A stretch of DNA of 64,000 nt, taken from Lachnospiraceae bacterium MD308 (GTDB lineage Bacteria > Bacillota > Clostridia > Lachnospirales > Lachnospiraceae). A program made the translations under genes and the position numbers. The notes beneath the pieces were generated by a model, which worked only from the letters and a program-made list of their open reading frames with translations, had not been told where the DNA came from and ran no database searches. The number at the start of each line of letters is the position of its first letter. Within the stretch, counting starts at the first letter, position 1. The DNA lies in the NCBI GenBank assembly GCA_010206225.2, contig VIQU02000003.1:96024-160023 (forward strand). Reading direction: 5' to 3'. Below are positions 1-8,262 of this stretch, one piece after another.

Positions 1-861
1 CTGCGTAGCACAGCAGATCACCTTCTGGTCATCCGTCACTGCGATATGCCTGCCGCTGTTCACGTCCTTGTCCACATCTCCGTAGCCCTCGCCAAATCCA
101 TTGATCAGGATGCCTAGATCCTCGTTGCCGTTATTGACAATACAGGACATAGGGATGATGCTTCCGTCAATCCCGAATTCCTTCTGAAGCTCCGACGCAT
201 GGTCACGGAACGCGGTTAGCACATTCTCAAATTCCTCCACTGTCTCCGGAACCTTAAGATTCAGGAAATCCAGCCATTTTTTATTGATAAAGCTCATATT
301 TCCTACGCTCTGTATCGCCGTCTTTTCAGAACCAAGCTGCTCGATCCAGGGCAATGACCAGATATGCCCGTTCACGTCCGTACACATCATCCGGTATTCC
401 GGATATTTTTCAAATACCGTCCTTAGGTTCGGCATATAAGCATCGATATACTGCTCTAGCGGGATGATCGCGCCGTATTCCGCATACTTTAACAGGTTGC
501 TGTCTGTAAAATCCGCAGAGAAGATAAAATCCGTCAGCTTATTGGGATCCGACATATTCAGGGAGATCTTATCCCCCCACTGGTCAGACTGTATCGCTGT
601 CCAGTCAATCTCCACATTCGTCTGCTCCTGCAGACGCTTAAAGATCGTCCGCTTATTCGGCTCAGATTCCGTATTCGCCGGATAGCTGATCATGCCTGTA
701 AGGGTCGCCTTTTCCTTCAGCGGAAATGCAAGCTCCGCCTCGTCTACCGGGCGGAAAGTCCCGTCATTGATCTGTATCTTATTTCCGCAGCTCGCAAGGG
801 AAACTGCCATACAAGCCGCAAGCGCTGCCGCTGCTATTCTTTTTCCATACCTTGATTTCAT
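1..861 (-). CDS. Extracellular solute-binding lipoprotein of a CUT1 sugar ABC transporter (C-terminus beyond window)
   Basis: Binding component that would capture a carbohydrate outside the cell and hand it to the two permeases encoded just upstream. The frame is open from an ATG at 861, preceded by a GGAAAGGAGG ribosome-binding site, to the window edge (287 codons). The N-terminus is a typical lipoprotein signal: basic MKSRYGKR, an alanine-rich hydrophobic stretch, then the lipobox LASC at about residues 22-25, so Cys25 should be lipidated. The following NKIQINDGTFRP and the spacing of aromatic residues resemble LipO/YtcQ-type binding proteins, which travel with LplB/YtcP permeases. It is third in the order permease-permease-binding protein, 25 bp after the second permease. 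The substrate is not readable from sequence; plant or host oligosaccharides are typical of the family (inference). Confidence 0.85.
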   Translation of the reverse strand, partial: MKSRYGKRIAAAALAACMAVSLASCGNKIQINDGTFRPVDEAELAFPLKEKATLTGMISYPANTESEPNKRTIFKRLQEQTNVEIDWTAIQSDQWGDKISLNMSDPNKLTDFIFSADFTDSNLLKYAEYGAIIPLEQYIDAYMPNLRTVFEKYPEYRMMCTDVNGHIWSLPWIEQLGSEKTAIQSVGNMSFINKKWLDFLNLKVPETVEEFENVLTAFRDHASELQKEFGIDGSIIPMSCIVNNGNEDLGILINGFGEGYGDVDKDVNSGRHIAVTDDQKVICCATQ

Positions 862-886
862 AGTCTGCCTCCTTTCCTATCTCTTC

Positions 887-1798
887 CTAACCTTTTACAG
901 CGCCGGCCATGATTCCGCTGTCAAAATATTTCTGGAAGAACGGATACATGATCAGAAGCGGTAAACTGGAAATAATAATGGTTGCGTATTTCAGAAGCTC
1001 TGCTAACTGCGCCCGCGCCGCCGTGCTCTGCATATCCGCGATCATACCGGATTCCGGCTGGTTCTGGATCAGGATGGAGCGAAGGACGAGCTGCAGCGGC
1101 TGTTTTGCCGAATCATTCAGGTAGATCATCGCATCAAAGTAGCTGTTCCACATAGCGACAAACTGCCACAGGACAAGAACGGCGATGACCGGCGTACAGA
1201 CTGGAAGCAGGATCTTAAAGAAGAACGTCAGCTCGCTGGCTCCGTCCACATCCGCCGCCTCACGAAGCTCCTGCGGGATCCCTTTATAATAAGTCCTTGC
1301 GATGGTCATATTCCACACACTGAAGGCTCCCGGAAGGATCACCGCCCACATGCTGTCTACAAGTCCCAGATTACTTACTATCAAATATGTAGGGATCAGG
1401 CCGCCGCCAAAGAACATGGTGATCATGAAAATGATATTAAAGAACCCTCTTCCCTTAAAATCTTCCCTTGACAGCGGATAAGCCGCCAGAAGTGTCACAG
1501 CCACAGAAACGACCGTAAACAGTACCGAATAGACGATCGCATTCTTAAATCCGATCCAGATCTGGCTGTTGGTCATGACACGCTCATAGGCAGTCGACGT
1601 CCATTTGCTGAAATCAAAGGTGATTCCCTTATTCTGCAGCGTGATTGGATCCATGAAGGATGCAACAATAATATAAATCATCGGCACGATAATCGCAACC
1701 ACAAATAATCCCAGCAGCACATATCCGACCGTCAAAAGCACTTTATCCTGTCTCGAATATCTTGTAAATAAACCCTTTTTCTTTTTCACTTTGCGCAC
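887..1798 (-). CDS. Carbohydrate ABC transporter permease, YtcP/LplC type
   Basis: Inner-membrane permease half of a CUT1-family sugar importer. The 303-residue protein has a short basic N-terminus (MRKVKKKKGLF), a first membrane helix at about residues 20-45, and five further hydrophobic segments, the usual six-helix plan. The EAA loop that docks the ATPase is clear near residues 195-215 (EAADVDGASE followed by an LP). It ends in the family-typical MAGAVKG tail. It starts 5 bp after the stop of the LplB-like permease, so the two are surely co-transcribed. No ATPase gene is nearby; such systems commonly share an MsmK-type ATPase encoded elsewhere (family knowledge). Confidence 0.92.
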   Translation of the reverse strand: MRKVKKKKGLFTRYSRQDKVLLTVGYVLLGLFVVAIIVPMIYIIVASFMDPITLQNKGITFDFSKWTSTAYERVMTNSQIWIGFKNAIVYSVLFTVVSVAVTLLAAYPLSREDFKGRGFFNIIFMITMFFGGGLIPTYLIVSNLGLVDSMWAVILPGAFSVWNMTIARTYYKGIPQELREAADVDGASELTFFFKILLPVCTPVIAVLVLWQFVAMWNSYFDAMIYLNDSAKQPLQLVLRSILIQNQPESGMIADMQSTAARAQLAELLKYATIIISSLPLLIMYPFFQKYFDSGIMAGAVKG

Positions 1799-1803
1799 AC
1801 CTC

Positions 1804-2754
1804 CTAGATTCCCTGTCCGTCATTCATCTTCGCCACGATCTTATTCACAACAATCAGAAGAATAACATTGATTACGGTGTTAAACAGTCCTACTGCAGTT
1901 GAAAAGCTGTAATCGCCGTCGATCAGACCTTTTCTGTATACATATGTAGCGATGATCTCTGATGCCGGAAGGTTAAGGTCTGTCTGCAGCGCGTAGGCTT
2001 TTTCAAATCCGATGCTCATGATATTTCCTGCCTGAAGAATGAACTGGATCACGACCATATCTTTGATCGCTGGCCATTCTACGGTTTTAATCTGCTGTAA
2101 GATATTGGCGCCGTCCATGATCGCAGCCTCTCTTAGCTCCTGACTTGCGTTAGACAAAGATGCCGTGTACATGATGGACGCCCAGCCGGCTCCCTGCCAG
2201 ATACCGCTGATAATATAGATTGAACGGAACGCTTCCGGCATGGTCATAAAATTAATGTCTGATCCCATCAGTAAGTTTACCGGTCCTGTCACAGAAAGAA
2301 AGATCCGCACGATACCGCAGAGTACGATGACTGACACAAAGTTTGGAAGGTAAAGTATAAGCTGGATTTTTTTCTTGATTCCCGCGCTCTGAATGCGGTT
2401 CAAAAGAAGCGCCAGTATAATCGGAACCGGAAATCCCCATAACAGGCTGTATACACTCAGTTTTAGGGTATTTATCAGATATCTCATGAAATCCGGTGAA
2501 TGCAGAAACCTCGTAAAGTGCTTGAAGCCTACCCATTCGCTTCCCGAAACTCCCTTAAACGGATTGTAATCCTGAAATGCGATCAGGATACCGCTCATCG
2601 GTGCATACTTGAAAATCAGTGTAAGTAACAGCGCTGGCATCAGGAAGAGCAGATAAAGCTGCCAGTGCTGTCTGATATACACCAGTGTATTGTGAAATCC
2701 AGTTTCCTTGCTTCCCTGTTTTCCATTTGCAACAGCTTTTGAAGTTGTATTCAT
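1804..2754 (-). CDS. Carbohydrate ABC transporter permease, LplB type
   Basis: First permease of the same CUT1 importer. Six predicted membrane segments follow a hydrophilic N-terminus. The LplB signature PMSGILIAFQDYNPFKG lies near residue 70, and the EAA loop reads EAAIMDGANILQQ. The ATG at 2754 was chosen because AAAGGAGG lies six to eight bases upstream. An in-frame GTG at 2817 would add 21 residues (MIRNESKNV...), but its Shine-Dalgarno is only three bases away, so I regard it as unlikely. Transcription probably starts near 2885 from a promoter that faces away from the LacI-type regulator gene, whose product is the obvious candidate controller. Confidence 0.9.
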   Translation of the reverse strand: MNTTSKAVANGKQGSKETGFHNTLVYIRQHWQLYLLFLMPALLLTLIFKYAPMSGILIAFQDYNPFKGVSGSEWVGFKHFTRFLHSPDFMRYLINTLKLSVYSLLWGFPVPIILALLLNRIQSAGIKKKIQLILYLPNFVSVIVLCGIVRIFLSVTGPVNLLMGSDINFMTMPEAFRSIYIISGIWQGAGWASIMYTASLSNASQELREAAIMDGANILQQIKTVEWPAIKDMVVIQFILQAGNIMSIGFEKAYALQTDLNLPASEIIATYVYRKGLIDGDYSFSTAVGLFNTVINVILLIVVNKIVAKMNDGQGI

Positions 2755-2847
2755 AACTTCCTCCTTTCTCTCAAATCCCTCCGGCTTTTGCACATTTTTG
2801 CTCTCATTTCTTATCACAATCTCCTTTCCTCTCTTAATTTGTGCATT

Positions 2848-2867
2848 TGTAAAATGTTTATTTTACA
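2848..2867. promoter_or_regulatory. Perfect 8+4+8 palindrome, candidate operator of the sugar transporter operon
   Basis: The arms TGTAAAAT (2848-2855) and ATTTTACA (2860-2867) are perfect inverted repeats around GTTT. The site lies about 24 bp downstream of the leftward -10 box, just inside the predicted transcript, where a bound repressor would block elongation. It lacks the central CG common in LacI-family operators, so assignment to the adjacent LacI-type protein is inference from position. Confidence 0.5.
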
Positions 2868-2890
2868 TTATCTTGAGATTTGTTATATTA

Positions 2891-2919
2891 TTTATATCAT
2901 TTACTTTACATTTAGTCAA
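2891..2919 (-). promoter_or_regulatory. Predicted sigma-A promoter for the LplB-YtcP-binding protein operon
   Basis: Read on the minus strand, TTGACT (2919-2914) and TATAAA (2896-2891) are separated by exactly 17 bp. Both are one base from consensus. Transcription would start near 2885, giving a leader of about 130 bases before the ATG at 2754. Confidence 0.6.
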
Positions 2920-3040
2920 TAATATTTTTGCTATTTGCATATTTATATTTTTACATTTTATGTCAACTGTACACTCTGAACAAATCGGAATACAATTTTA
3001 TCCTAATAAAAAATTTCTTTTAAATTTTATATTTTTACAT

Positions 3041-3069
3041 TTGACACATTTTTGTTTGTGCATTATAAT
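3041..3069 (+). promoter_or_regulatory. Consensus sigma-A promoter for the LacI-type regulator
   Basis: TTGACA at 3041-3046 and TATAAT at 3064-3069 are both exact consensus with a 17-bp spacer. The regulator's ribosome-binding site (AAAGGAGG) and ATG at 3115 follow about 40 bases after the expected start. The whole 2755-3114 gap is very AT-rich and otherwise holds only regulatory elements. Confidence 0.75.
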
Positions 3070-3114
3070 GTGGATATCACATAATTACACAAACGAGAGC
3101 AAAAGGAGGGGCAC

Positions 3115-4185
3115 ATGGGCACCAGAGTTACGATTCAGGATATTGCCAACGAGCTTGGCATTTCCCGCAACACAGTCTCAAAGGCGATCAACAACACCGG
3201 CATACTGGCTGATGCCACCAGAGATAAAGTATTAAAAAAAGCAATGGAGATGGGGTACAAGCAGTTTTCCTATGTGACTGCCGCTAATACGGGGAGTTCA
3301 GTACTCTCCGTCCCCCTTTCAAAAGGAAGTAATGAGATTGCGCTGTTTATGTCCAATTTCGTGGCAGGCTCCCACTTCGCGCTCATCATGCTGGATAAGT
3401 TCCAGAAAGAACTTGCCGGACTGGGATACAGCCTTACCATGCACCGAATACTTGAGGAAGAGCAGGAAAGCATGAAGCTTCCCGCCTCTTTTTCCCGGGA
3501 ACGGACTGCCGGGATCATCTGTATCGAGATGTTCCATTATGAATATGACCAGATGCTTTGCGGCTTAGGGCTTCCGGTCTTATTCGTAGACGCGCCGGTA
3601 ACCTATGCAAAAGCGCCGTTGGAAGCAGATATTTTATGCATGGATAATCATTCCGGCATCTATTCCCTGATCAGCGAGATGGCCAGAAGAGGGAAGACAC
3701 GCATCGGGTTTATCGGGGAATACATGCACTGCCAGTCTTTCTTTGAGCGATATATGGCTTATCGGAACGCCCTGTATCTGGCGGGGCTCCCCTGTCCGGA
3801 TGAAGCCTGCATCATACGGAACAAGGAGGGCGCGCGCTACCCGTCCTCAAAGGATTATCTGGAATATCTGAACGAACGCTTCCAAAAGCTTCCCCGACTG
3901 CCGGAAGTATTCCTGTGCGCGAACGATTTTATCGCTCTGGATGCTCTGCAGATATTAAAAAAACTGGGCTATGGTGTCCCAGACGATGTATGGCTGTGCG
4001 GATTTGATGATTCCCCCGAATCAAAGATCGTCACGCCGCCCCTTACCACCATCCATATACACAGCCAGATCATGGGATTTTCTGCGGTAAATCTGCTGAT
4101 GTCCCGTATCAGCGAGCCATATTTGAATTACCGCACAGTGCATACGGAGACAGACCTGATCTACCGGGATTCCACCTGCGACTGA
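3115..4185 (+). CDS. LacI-family transcriptional regulator
   Basis: DNA-binding regulator expected to sense the sugar imported by the divergent ABC system. The N-terminal LacI helix-turn-helix is unmistakable: TIQDIANELGISRNTVSKAI at about residues 5-25, with the hinge region after residue 45. Residues 75-350 form the periplasmic-binding-protein-like effector domain, including CANDFIALDALQILKKLG and CGFDDSPES, the usual effector-domain and domain-interface motifs. At 356 residues it is family-sized. The start is set by an AGGAGG just upstream of ATG 3115. A 50-bp gap separates it from the YesL-like gene, suggesting a shared transcript. Confidence 0.92.
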   Translation: MGTRVTIQDIANELGISRNTVSKAINNTGILADATRDKVLKKAMEMGYKQFSYVTAANTGSSVLSVPLSKGSNEIALFMSNFVAGSHFALIMLDKFQKELAGLGYSLTMHRILEEEQESMKLPASFSRERTAGIICIEMFHYEYDQMLCGLGLPVLFVDAPVTYAKAPLEADILCMDNHSGIYSLISEMARRGKTRIGFIGEYMHCQSFFERYMAYRNALYLAGLPCPDEACIIRNKEGARYPSSKDYLEYLNERFQKLPRLPEVFLCANDFIALDALQILKKLGYGVPDDVWLCGFDDSPESKIVTPPLTTIHIHSQIMGFSAVNLLMSRISEPYLNYRTVHTETDLIYRDSTCD

Positions 4186-4235
4186 TTACCGAGATTCCCG
4201 GATACTTAACCATCATCAATTTTAGGAGGTATATC

Positions 4236-4883
4236 ATGAGTAATTTGTTTAACCTTGACGGTTCCATCCTGCAGTTCATCAACAAAATCGTATACAGCGT
4301 CTATCTGAACATCTTATGGTTCGTCTGCTGTATCCCCATTGTGACGATCGGCGCGTCCACCACCGCCCTTTTCTATGTCACATTAAAGATGGCAAAAAAT
4401 GAAGAAGGCAACATCACAAAATCATTTTTCCACTCTTTTAAAGACAATCTAAAGCAAGGGACGAAGATCTGGCTGATCCTTTTGTCTCTGGGGATCATCC
4501 TTGGCATTGATGGTTATGTACTGTACCATATACGGTTTGAAAATATATTCTGGACACTCTGTATGGCAGTTTTCTTTGTCGCGGCAGCCGCCTACGCCAT
4601 CGTCCTGATGTATATTTTCCCTCTTCTCGCCCGTTTTGACAATACGGTTGGCGCTATGTTCAAAAATGCGCTGTTTATTGGCATCCGTTTTCTGTTCTGC
4701 ACGGTATTGATGGCAGTCATTTATTTCGTCATGCTGCTTGTTATCATCCGTATCTTTACACCGGCTGTCATCTTCGGGGAAGGACTCTGCGCCCTGCTCT
4801 GCTCCTATATGCTGTCCAATATCCTACTGCTTTGTCAGGAGAGGACCGAGAAACATCAAGACACAGCCGCCGAAATACAGTAA
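4236..4883 (+). CDS. YesL family membrane protein (DUF624)
   Basis: Small integral membrane protein of 215 residues with several strong hydrophobic segments (roughly residues 20-45, 75-95, 105-135, 145-170 and 175-195). The N-terminal MSNLFNLDGSILQF followed by LWFVCCIPIVTIGASTTALFY is the characteristic DUF624/YesL opening. YesL proteins are regularly encoded with CUT1 sugar transporters in Firmicutes but have no established biochemical role. An AGGAGG seven bases upstream supports ATG 4236. It sits between the LacI regulator and an unknown anchored protein on the same strand. Confidence 0.85.
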   Translation: MSNLFNLDGSILQFINKIVYSVYLNILWFVCCIPIVTIGASTTALFYVTLKMAKNEEGNITKSFFHSFKDNLKQGTKIWLILLSLGIILGIDGYVLYHIRFENIFWTLCMAVFFVAAAAYAIVLMYIFPLLARFDNTVGAMFKNALFIGIRFLFCTVLMAVIYFVMLLVIIRIFTPAVIFGEGLCALLCSYMLSNILLLCQERTEKHQDTAAEIQ

Positions 4884-4955
4884 TTCTGGAACAAAAAAAG
4901 AGAGTCATAAAATGACTCCAAAACAGGATTCAACGTCTGAAAAGGATAAGAAAAT

Positions 4956-5621
4956 ATGAGAAATCAGACACATACCTCCGTCAAAAACAAACACTGGAAA
5001 CACCTTAACGGAAAACAAAGGCTTCGATATATCTGGGATTATTATAAGCTTTTGATCACAATCTTCCTGATCATCCTGTACATACTCAGCTATACGCTGT
5101 ACGGCCGCCTTACTAAAAAGGAAGTCTTGCTGTATATCGGCCTTGTAAATATGTCCGTGGGCGAACAGCTCACTGACGGGTTAAGCCACGGTTTCATAGA
5201 TTTCACAGATACCGACGCCGCCAGATCAGAGCTCAGGCTCTATACCGGGCTGTATCTTACCGACGATCCAGACGATCCCAATTACGAATACGCCTATGCT
5301 TCCCGCATAAAAATAATGGCCTCTATTGACGGCGAAAAACTGGACGCTATAATTACTGATAAAAAAACTTTTGACGCTTTTTCACAAGACGGGGATTTCT
5401 GCGATATGGAAGAACTGCTGAAAAACCTAAGCCCCCAAACCAGAGAAGCGTTAAAGCCGTATCTTGTAACGGGCAGCCGCCCCACAGGACTGTGCGTTTC
5501 GCAAAAAGGGCTGTTTAATAAAGCCGGTTTTTCTGACGATGTTTATTTGGGAGTGTTTAAAAATTCTCCGCGAAAGGACCGGATCGCGGAATATATAGAG
5601 TACCTGTATTCCGAGCAGTAG
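4956..5621 (+). CDS. Membrane-anchored protein of unknown function next to YesL
   Basis: I do not recognise this 221-residue protein. It has a basic cytoplasmic start (about residues 1-30), one strong membrane helix at about residues 31-50 (LLITIFLIILYILSYTLYG), and a hydrophilic remainder that should lie outside the cell. The outer part contains DLYI-free, mixed alpha/beta-looking sequence such as KIMASIDGEKLDAIITDKKTFDAF, reminiscent of the fold of solute-binding lobes, but that is only an impression. It follows the YesL-like gene by 72 bp on the same strand, so it probably belongs to the same sugar locus. The ribosome-binding site (AAAAGGA) is weaker than those of its neighbours. Confidence 0.65.
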   Translation: MRNQTHTSVKNKHWKHLNGKQRLRYIWDYYKLLITIFLIILYILSYTLYGRLTKKEVLLYIGLVNMSVGEQLTDGLSHGFIDFTDTDAARSELRLYTGLYLTDDPDDPNYEYAYASRIKIMASIDGEKLDAIITDKKTFDAFSQDGDFCDMEELLKNLSPQTREALKPYLVTGSRPTGLCVSQKGLFNKAGFSDDVYLGVFKNSPRKDRIAEYIEYLYSEQ

Positions 5622-5646
5622 ACAGAATAAAGCGCGGCATTATCTG

Positions 5647-6582
5647 TTATGCAAGCGTTTCATACAGCATCACCATCAGCGGCATCGTCACGATACAGAA
5701 TATGATCGACATCACATTGATCACGCTTGCGTATTTGGAATCCTGATTATGTATCTGTGCCAGCTGCGTCACCATCGCTGCTGCCGGAGCCGACGCTGCC
5801 AGAAAGACTACCAGAAGAATATCCTTCGCTTCCCTGTGAAGCCCCATTCTTGCTATCATGGCAAAGATAACCGCGATCACTGCCGGATAGACAAGCAGCC
5901 GGATGAAACACACAAAATAGGGTCTCTTACGGCTGAACACCCACTTAAGATCCATATTTCCGATCACCATCCCGATAACAAACATCCCGGCAGTACCGAT
6001 CATATTCCCAAATCCTTCCAGACAGGTCCCGATGACCTCTGGTATATGGATTCTTGCCGCAAAGAAGAAAAATCCTGCTATCATGGCAATAATATTAGGA
6101 TTCACCAAAATCTTTTTATAATCCCAGTCTTCCGTCTGCTGCCCGATCAACCTGCTTCCATGAGTCCAGATCAGCACTGTCTGAACAATATTGTAGGCAT
6201 TCGTATAAAACACCCATTCCAGCCCCATCACCGCCGCCACCAGAGGAATGATCAGATTTCCCGCATTAGTATAGATGAGCGACGCCCTCTCGATACTGTT
6301 CAAATTCAAAGGCCTTCTAAGAAGCGTAGTCCACACGATCAGCAATATGTGTACAAGTACAGCAGCTCCTGCCGCAAGCAGAAGCCCCTGTACTTTATCC
6401 TTTGTAAGTTCAATCTGAAAAGAATAGATAACCATACAGGGTGAGCAGATGTATACGACCATGTTGGATATCACCTTGCTGTCTTCACTTTTAAACAATC
6501 CTGCCTTAACACTTGCATACCCTGCCGCCACGAATAGAAACAGCGATACGATCTGCTCAGCGAGTAATAAACTTAGTTCCAT
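5647..6582 (-). CDS. AEC (auxin efflux carrier) family transporter
   Basis: Integral membrane carrier of 311 residues, with about ten hydrophobic segments in two halves separated by the conserved N-x-N-I/P region (VNPNIIAMIAGFFFF near residue 165). The start VAAGYASVKAGLF is typical of bacterial AEC proteins, which export or import small carboxylates such as malate in characterised cases. The substrate here is unknown. Its start overlaps the end of the preceding unknown gene by ten bases, so it is the last gene of the trkA-trkH-unknown-AEC series. It converges on the plus-strand gene ending at 5621; no clear terminator lies in the 25-bp gap. Confidence 0.85.
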   Translation of the reverse strand: MELSLLLAEQIVSLFLFVAAGYASVKAGLFKSEDSKVISNMVVYICSPCMVIYSFQIELTKDKVQGLLLAAGAAVLVHILLIVWTTLLRRPLNLNSIERASLIYTNAGNLIIPLVAAVMGLEWVFYTNAYNIVQTVLIWTHGSRLIGQQTEDWDYKKILVNPNIIAMIAGFFFFAARIHIPEVIGTCLEGFGNMIGTAGMFVIGMVIGNMDLKWVFSRKRPYFVCFIRLLVYPAVIAVIFAMIARMGLHREAKDILLVVFLAASAPAAAMVTQLAQIHNQDSKYASVINVMSIIFCIVTMPLMVMLYETLA

Positions 6583-8249
6583 GTTTCATCCTTTTCATCC
6601 TGACTGCCATCCTCTGCCGGCACTGCCGGAAGCACATCTTTCTTTCCGGCAATGGAAAGAGACATAACGGTATTGGCTTTCTCATCTTCCTTGTACTCCA
6701 TCGTAACTTCCTGTCCGGCTTCGCACCTTACTACATCGATAAAATCAACAACTGATGTATCAAAGATATCGTCAGACCCTTCTACCATGATATAGTAATG
6801 AGACGTCCCGTCAATAACCGCCTGCGCAATCTTGGTAATCTTTCCTGTAACTGACTTAATCTCTCTTGTATCCTTCTCAACTTCCTTTACACCGTTGCTG
6901 AGAAGCAGCTCAAGGTAATTCTCCTCACACTGGCTCACACTATCGCCGATAGCAACGATCTGATACTTTTGCACGTTCACCATGGCATACTTTTTCACAA
7001 GCCCTGCATCATCCTTGAGCGCGACAAAATATGTCGGCTCATCGGAAATATTGAGAAGCAGCGGGAAGGTTGCCACATATTTGAGGTTCTGCACCTGACC
7101 CTCCGCCGAGGACATGGCAGAGGCTTCCGTCGCGCCTTCCACTTTATAATATTTCGTCTCCATGGTCCGCTGATTAGACAGCATGAATCCTACGTTGGAC
7201 TGATCACCATTGACAGATGTCACACCGGTATACATCCATACGTCATCATCCAGCGCAAGATAATTGTAGCCGTCCGTTGTCTCAAGACAATCCTTCTGGC
7301 TTAGGACACTGTTGATAAATCCGTGCTTCAGCGTCCCGTAATAATCAAACAGCTCTACAAGCAGATCGGCCGCATACGCCCGGTCGATCCATGACGGCGC
7401 ATTCTCAATCTTATAGGTCTTCGTCTCGCCGGTGATGGCATTGCAGAGAACCACCTTTCCTACCGTCTCTCCCCCGAATAATCCGATGTTAAATTTTTTC
7501 ACAGGCGCAACCCAGTAGGGAACTCCGTTATCATCGATCTCAAAACTTAAGCCCCCGTAGATGTAGGTCGGATGCTTAAACCTTAGATGCCGGTATATAT
7601 TTCGGTTAAAATATTCGCTCGTCGTATACTTCATGCCCTCTTCAAGCTTCACAAGCTCCGTCGTCTGGGTGGCCATATTGATTCTGATATAGGCCGGAAT
7701 CCCCTTCGACTGATTGGTAAACCATTTGATCAGGCTTGCGTAACGAAGAGGCGATACCCTGACCGGATTATCTTTGTAATTGATCTGGGTATAGATATCG
7801 TCCACTTCAAACTGAGACACCATATCCACCATGCTTCCCATCTTGCGGTCACCTAAGATCATCGCCGTATCCCTGTCAAGGAGCGGAATCTTGTCAAAAG
7901 AAAGCTCCTCCACATCCTCTGTGAATTCACCTTCCTCTACCTCCATAAGCTGCTGGTATTTTTTTGCATTGATGATCGGAGATGAAAGCAGCGTACCCGC
8001 CAGATAAATAATACCAAGCACCAATATGACCGTCACGATCACTCGAATCCCTTTATTTTCCTTTGCCTCACGAAGCGACTGCATCCTCTTCCGGCCCATA
8101 TACATTACGGCCGCAACGATCAGGATGATAAAAATAAAAAACCATGTTTCTGACGAGTGGATATTGATTGCCGGCAGCGAAATGTAGTAATAGATTCCAA
8201 CTATGATCACAGCCATAAGAACCGCCAATATCTTAATTTTTGATTTCAT
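6573..8249 (-). CDS. Large membrane-anchored protein of unknown function in the trk operon
   Basis: This 558-residue protein is not recognised. Three hydrophobic segments lie at the N-terminus (about residues 5-25, 33-52 and 72-92); the remaining 460 residues are soluble and probably extracytoplasmic. That part starts with an acidic run (VEEGEFTEDVEELSFD) and contains repeated motifs on intact beta-rich sequence, for example YWVAPVKKFNIGLFGG and ITGETKTYKIENAPSWID, which resemble PepSY-like or CvpA-free surface domains only loosely. The C-terminus has a beta-rich OB-like stretch (VTGKITKIAQAV...YYIMVEG) and an acidic end. It begins 13 bp after trkH, so it may be linked to potassium homeostasis. 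Confidence is high that it is a gene, low on function. Confidence 0.75.
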   Translation of the reverse strand: MKSKIKILAVLMAVIIVGIYYYISLPAINIHSSETWFFIFIILIVAAVMYMGRKRMQSLREAKENKGIRVIVTVILVLGIIYLAGTLLSSPIINAKKYQQLMEVEEGEFTEDVEELSFDKIPLLDRDTAMILGDRKMGSMVDMVSQFEVDDIYTQINYKDNPVRVSPLRYASLIKWFTNQSKGIPAYIRINMATQTTELVKLEEGMKYTTSEYFNRNIYRHLRFKHPTYIYGGLSFEIDDNGVPYWVAPVKKFNIGLFGGETVGKVVLCNAITGETKTYKIENAPSWIDRAYAADLLVELFDYYGTLKHGFINSVLSQKDCLETTDGYNYLALDDDVWMYTGVTSVNGDQSNVGFMLSNQRTMETKYYKVEGATEASAMSSAEGQVQNLKYVATFPLLLNISDEPTYFVALKDDAGLVKKYAMVNVQKYQIVAIGDSVSQCEENYLELLLSNGVKEVEKDTREIKSVTGKITKIAQAVIDGTSHYYIMVEGSDDIFDTSVVDFIDVVRCEAGQEVTMEYKEDEKANTVMSLSIAGKKDVLPAVPAEDGSQDEKDETWN

Positions 8250-8262
8250 AAACTACCTCCGT

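Noticed and set aside
5749..6444. 231-codon open frame on the plus strand opposite the AEC gene
   Set aside because: It is the shadow of the membrane protein, rich in His, Pro and Arg, without domain or ribosome-binding site.
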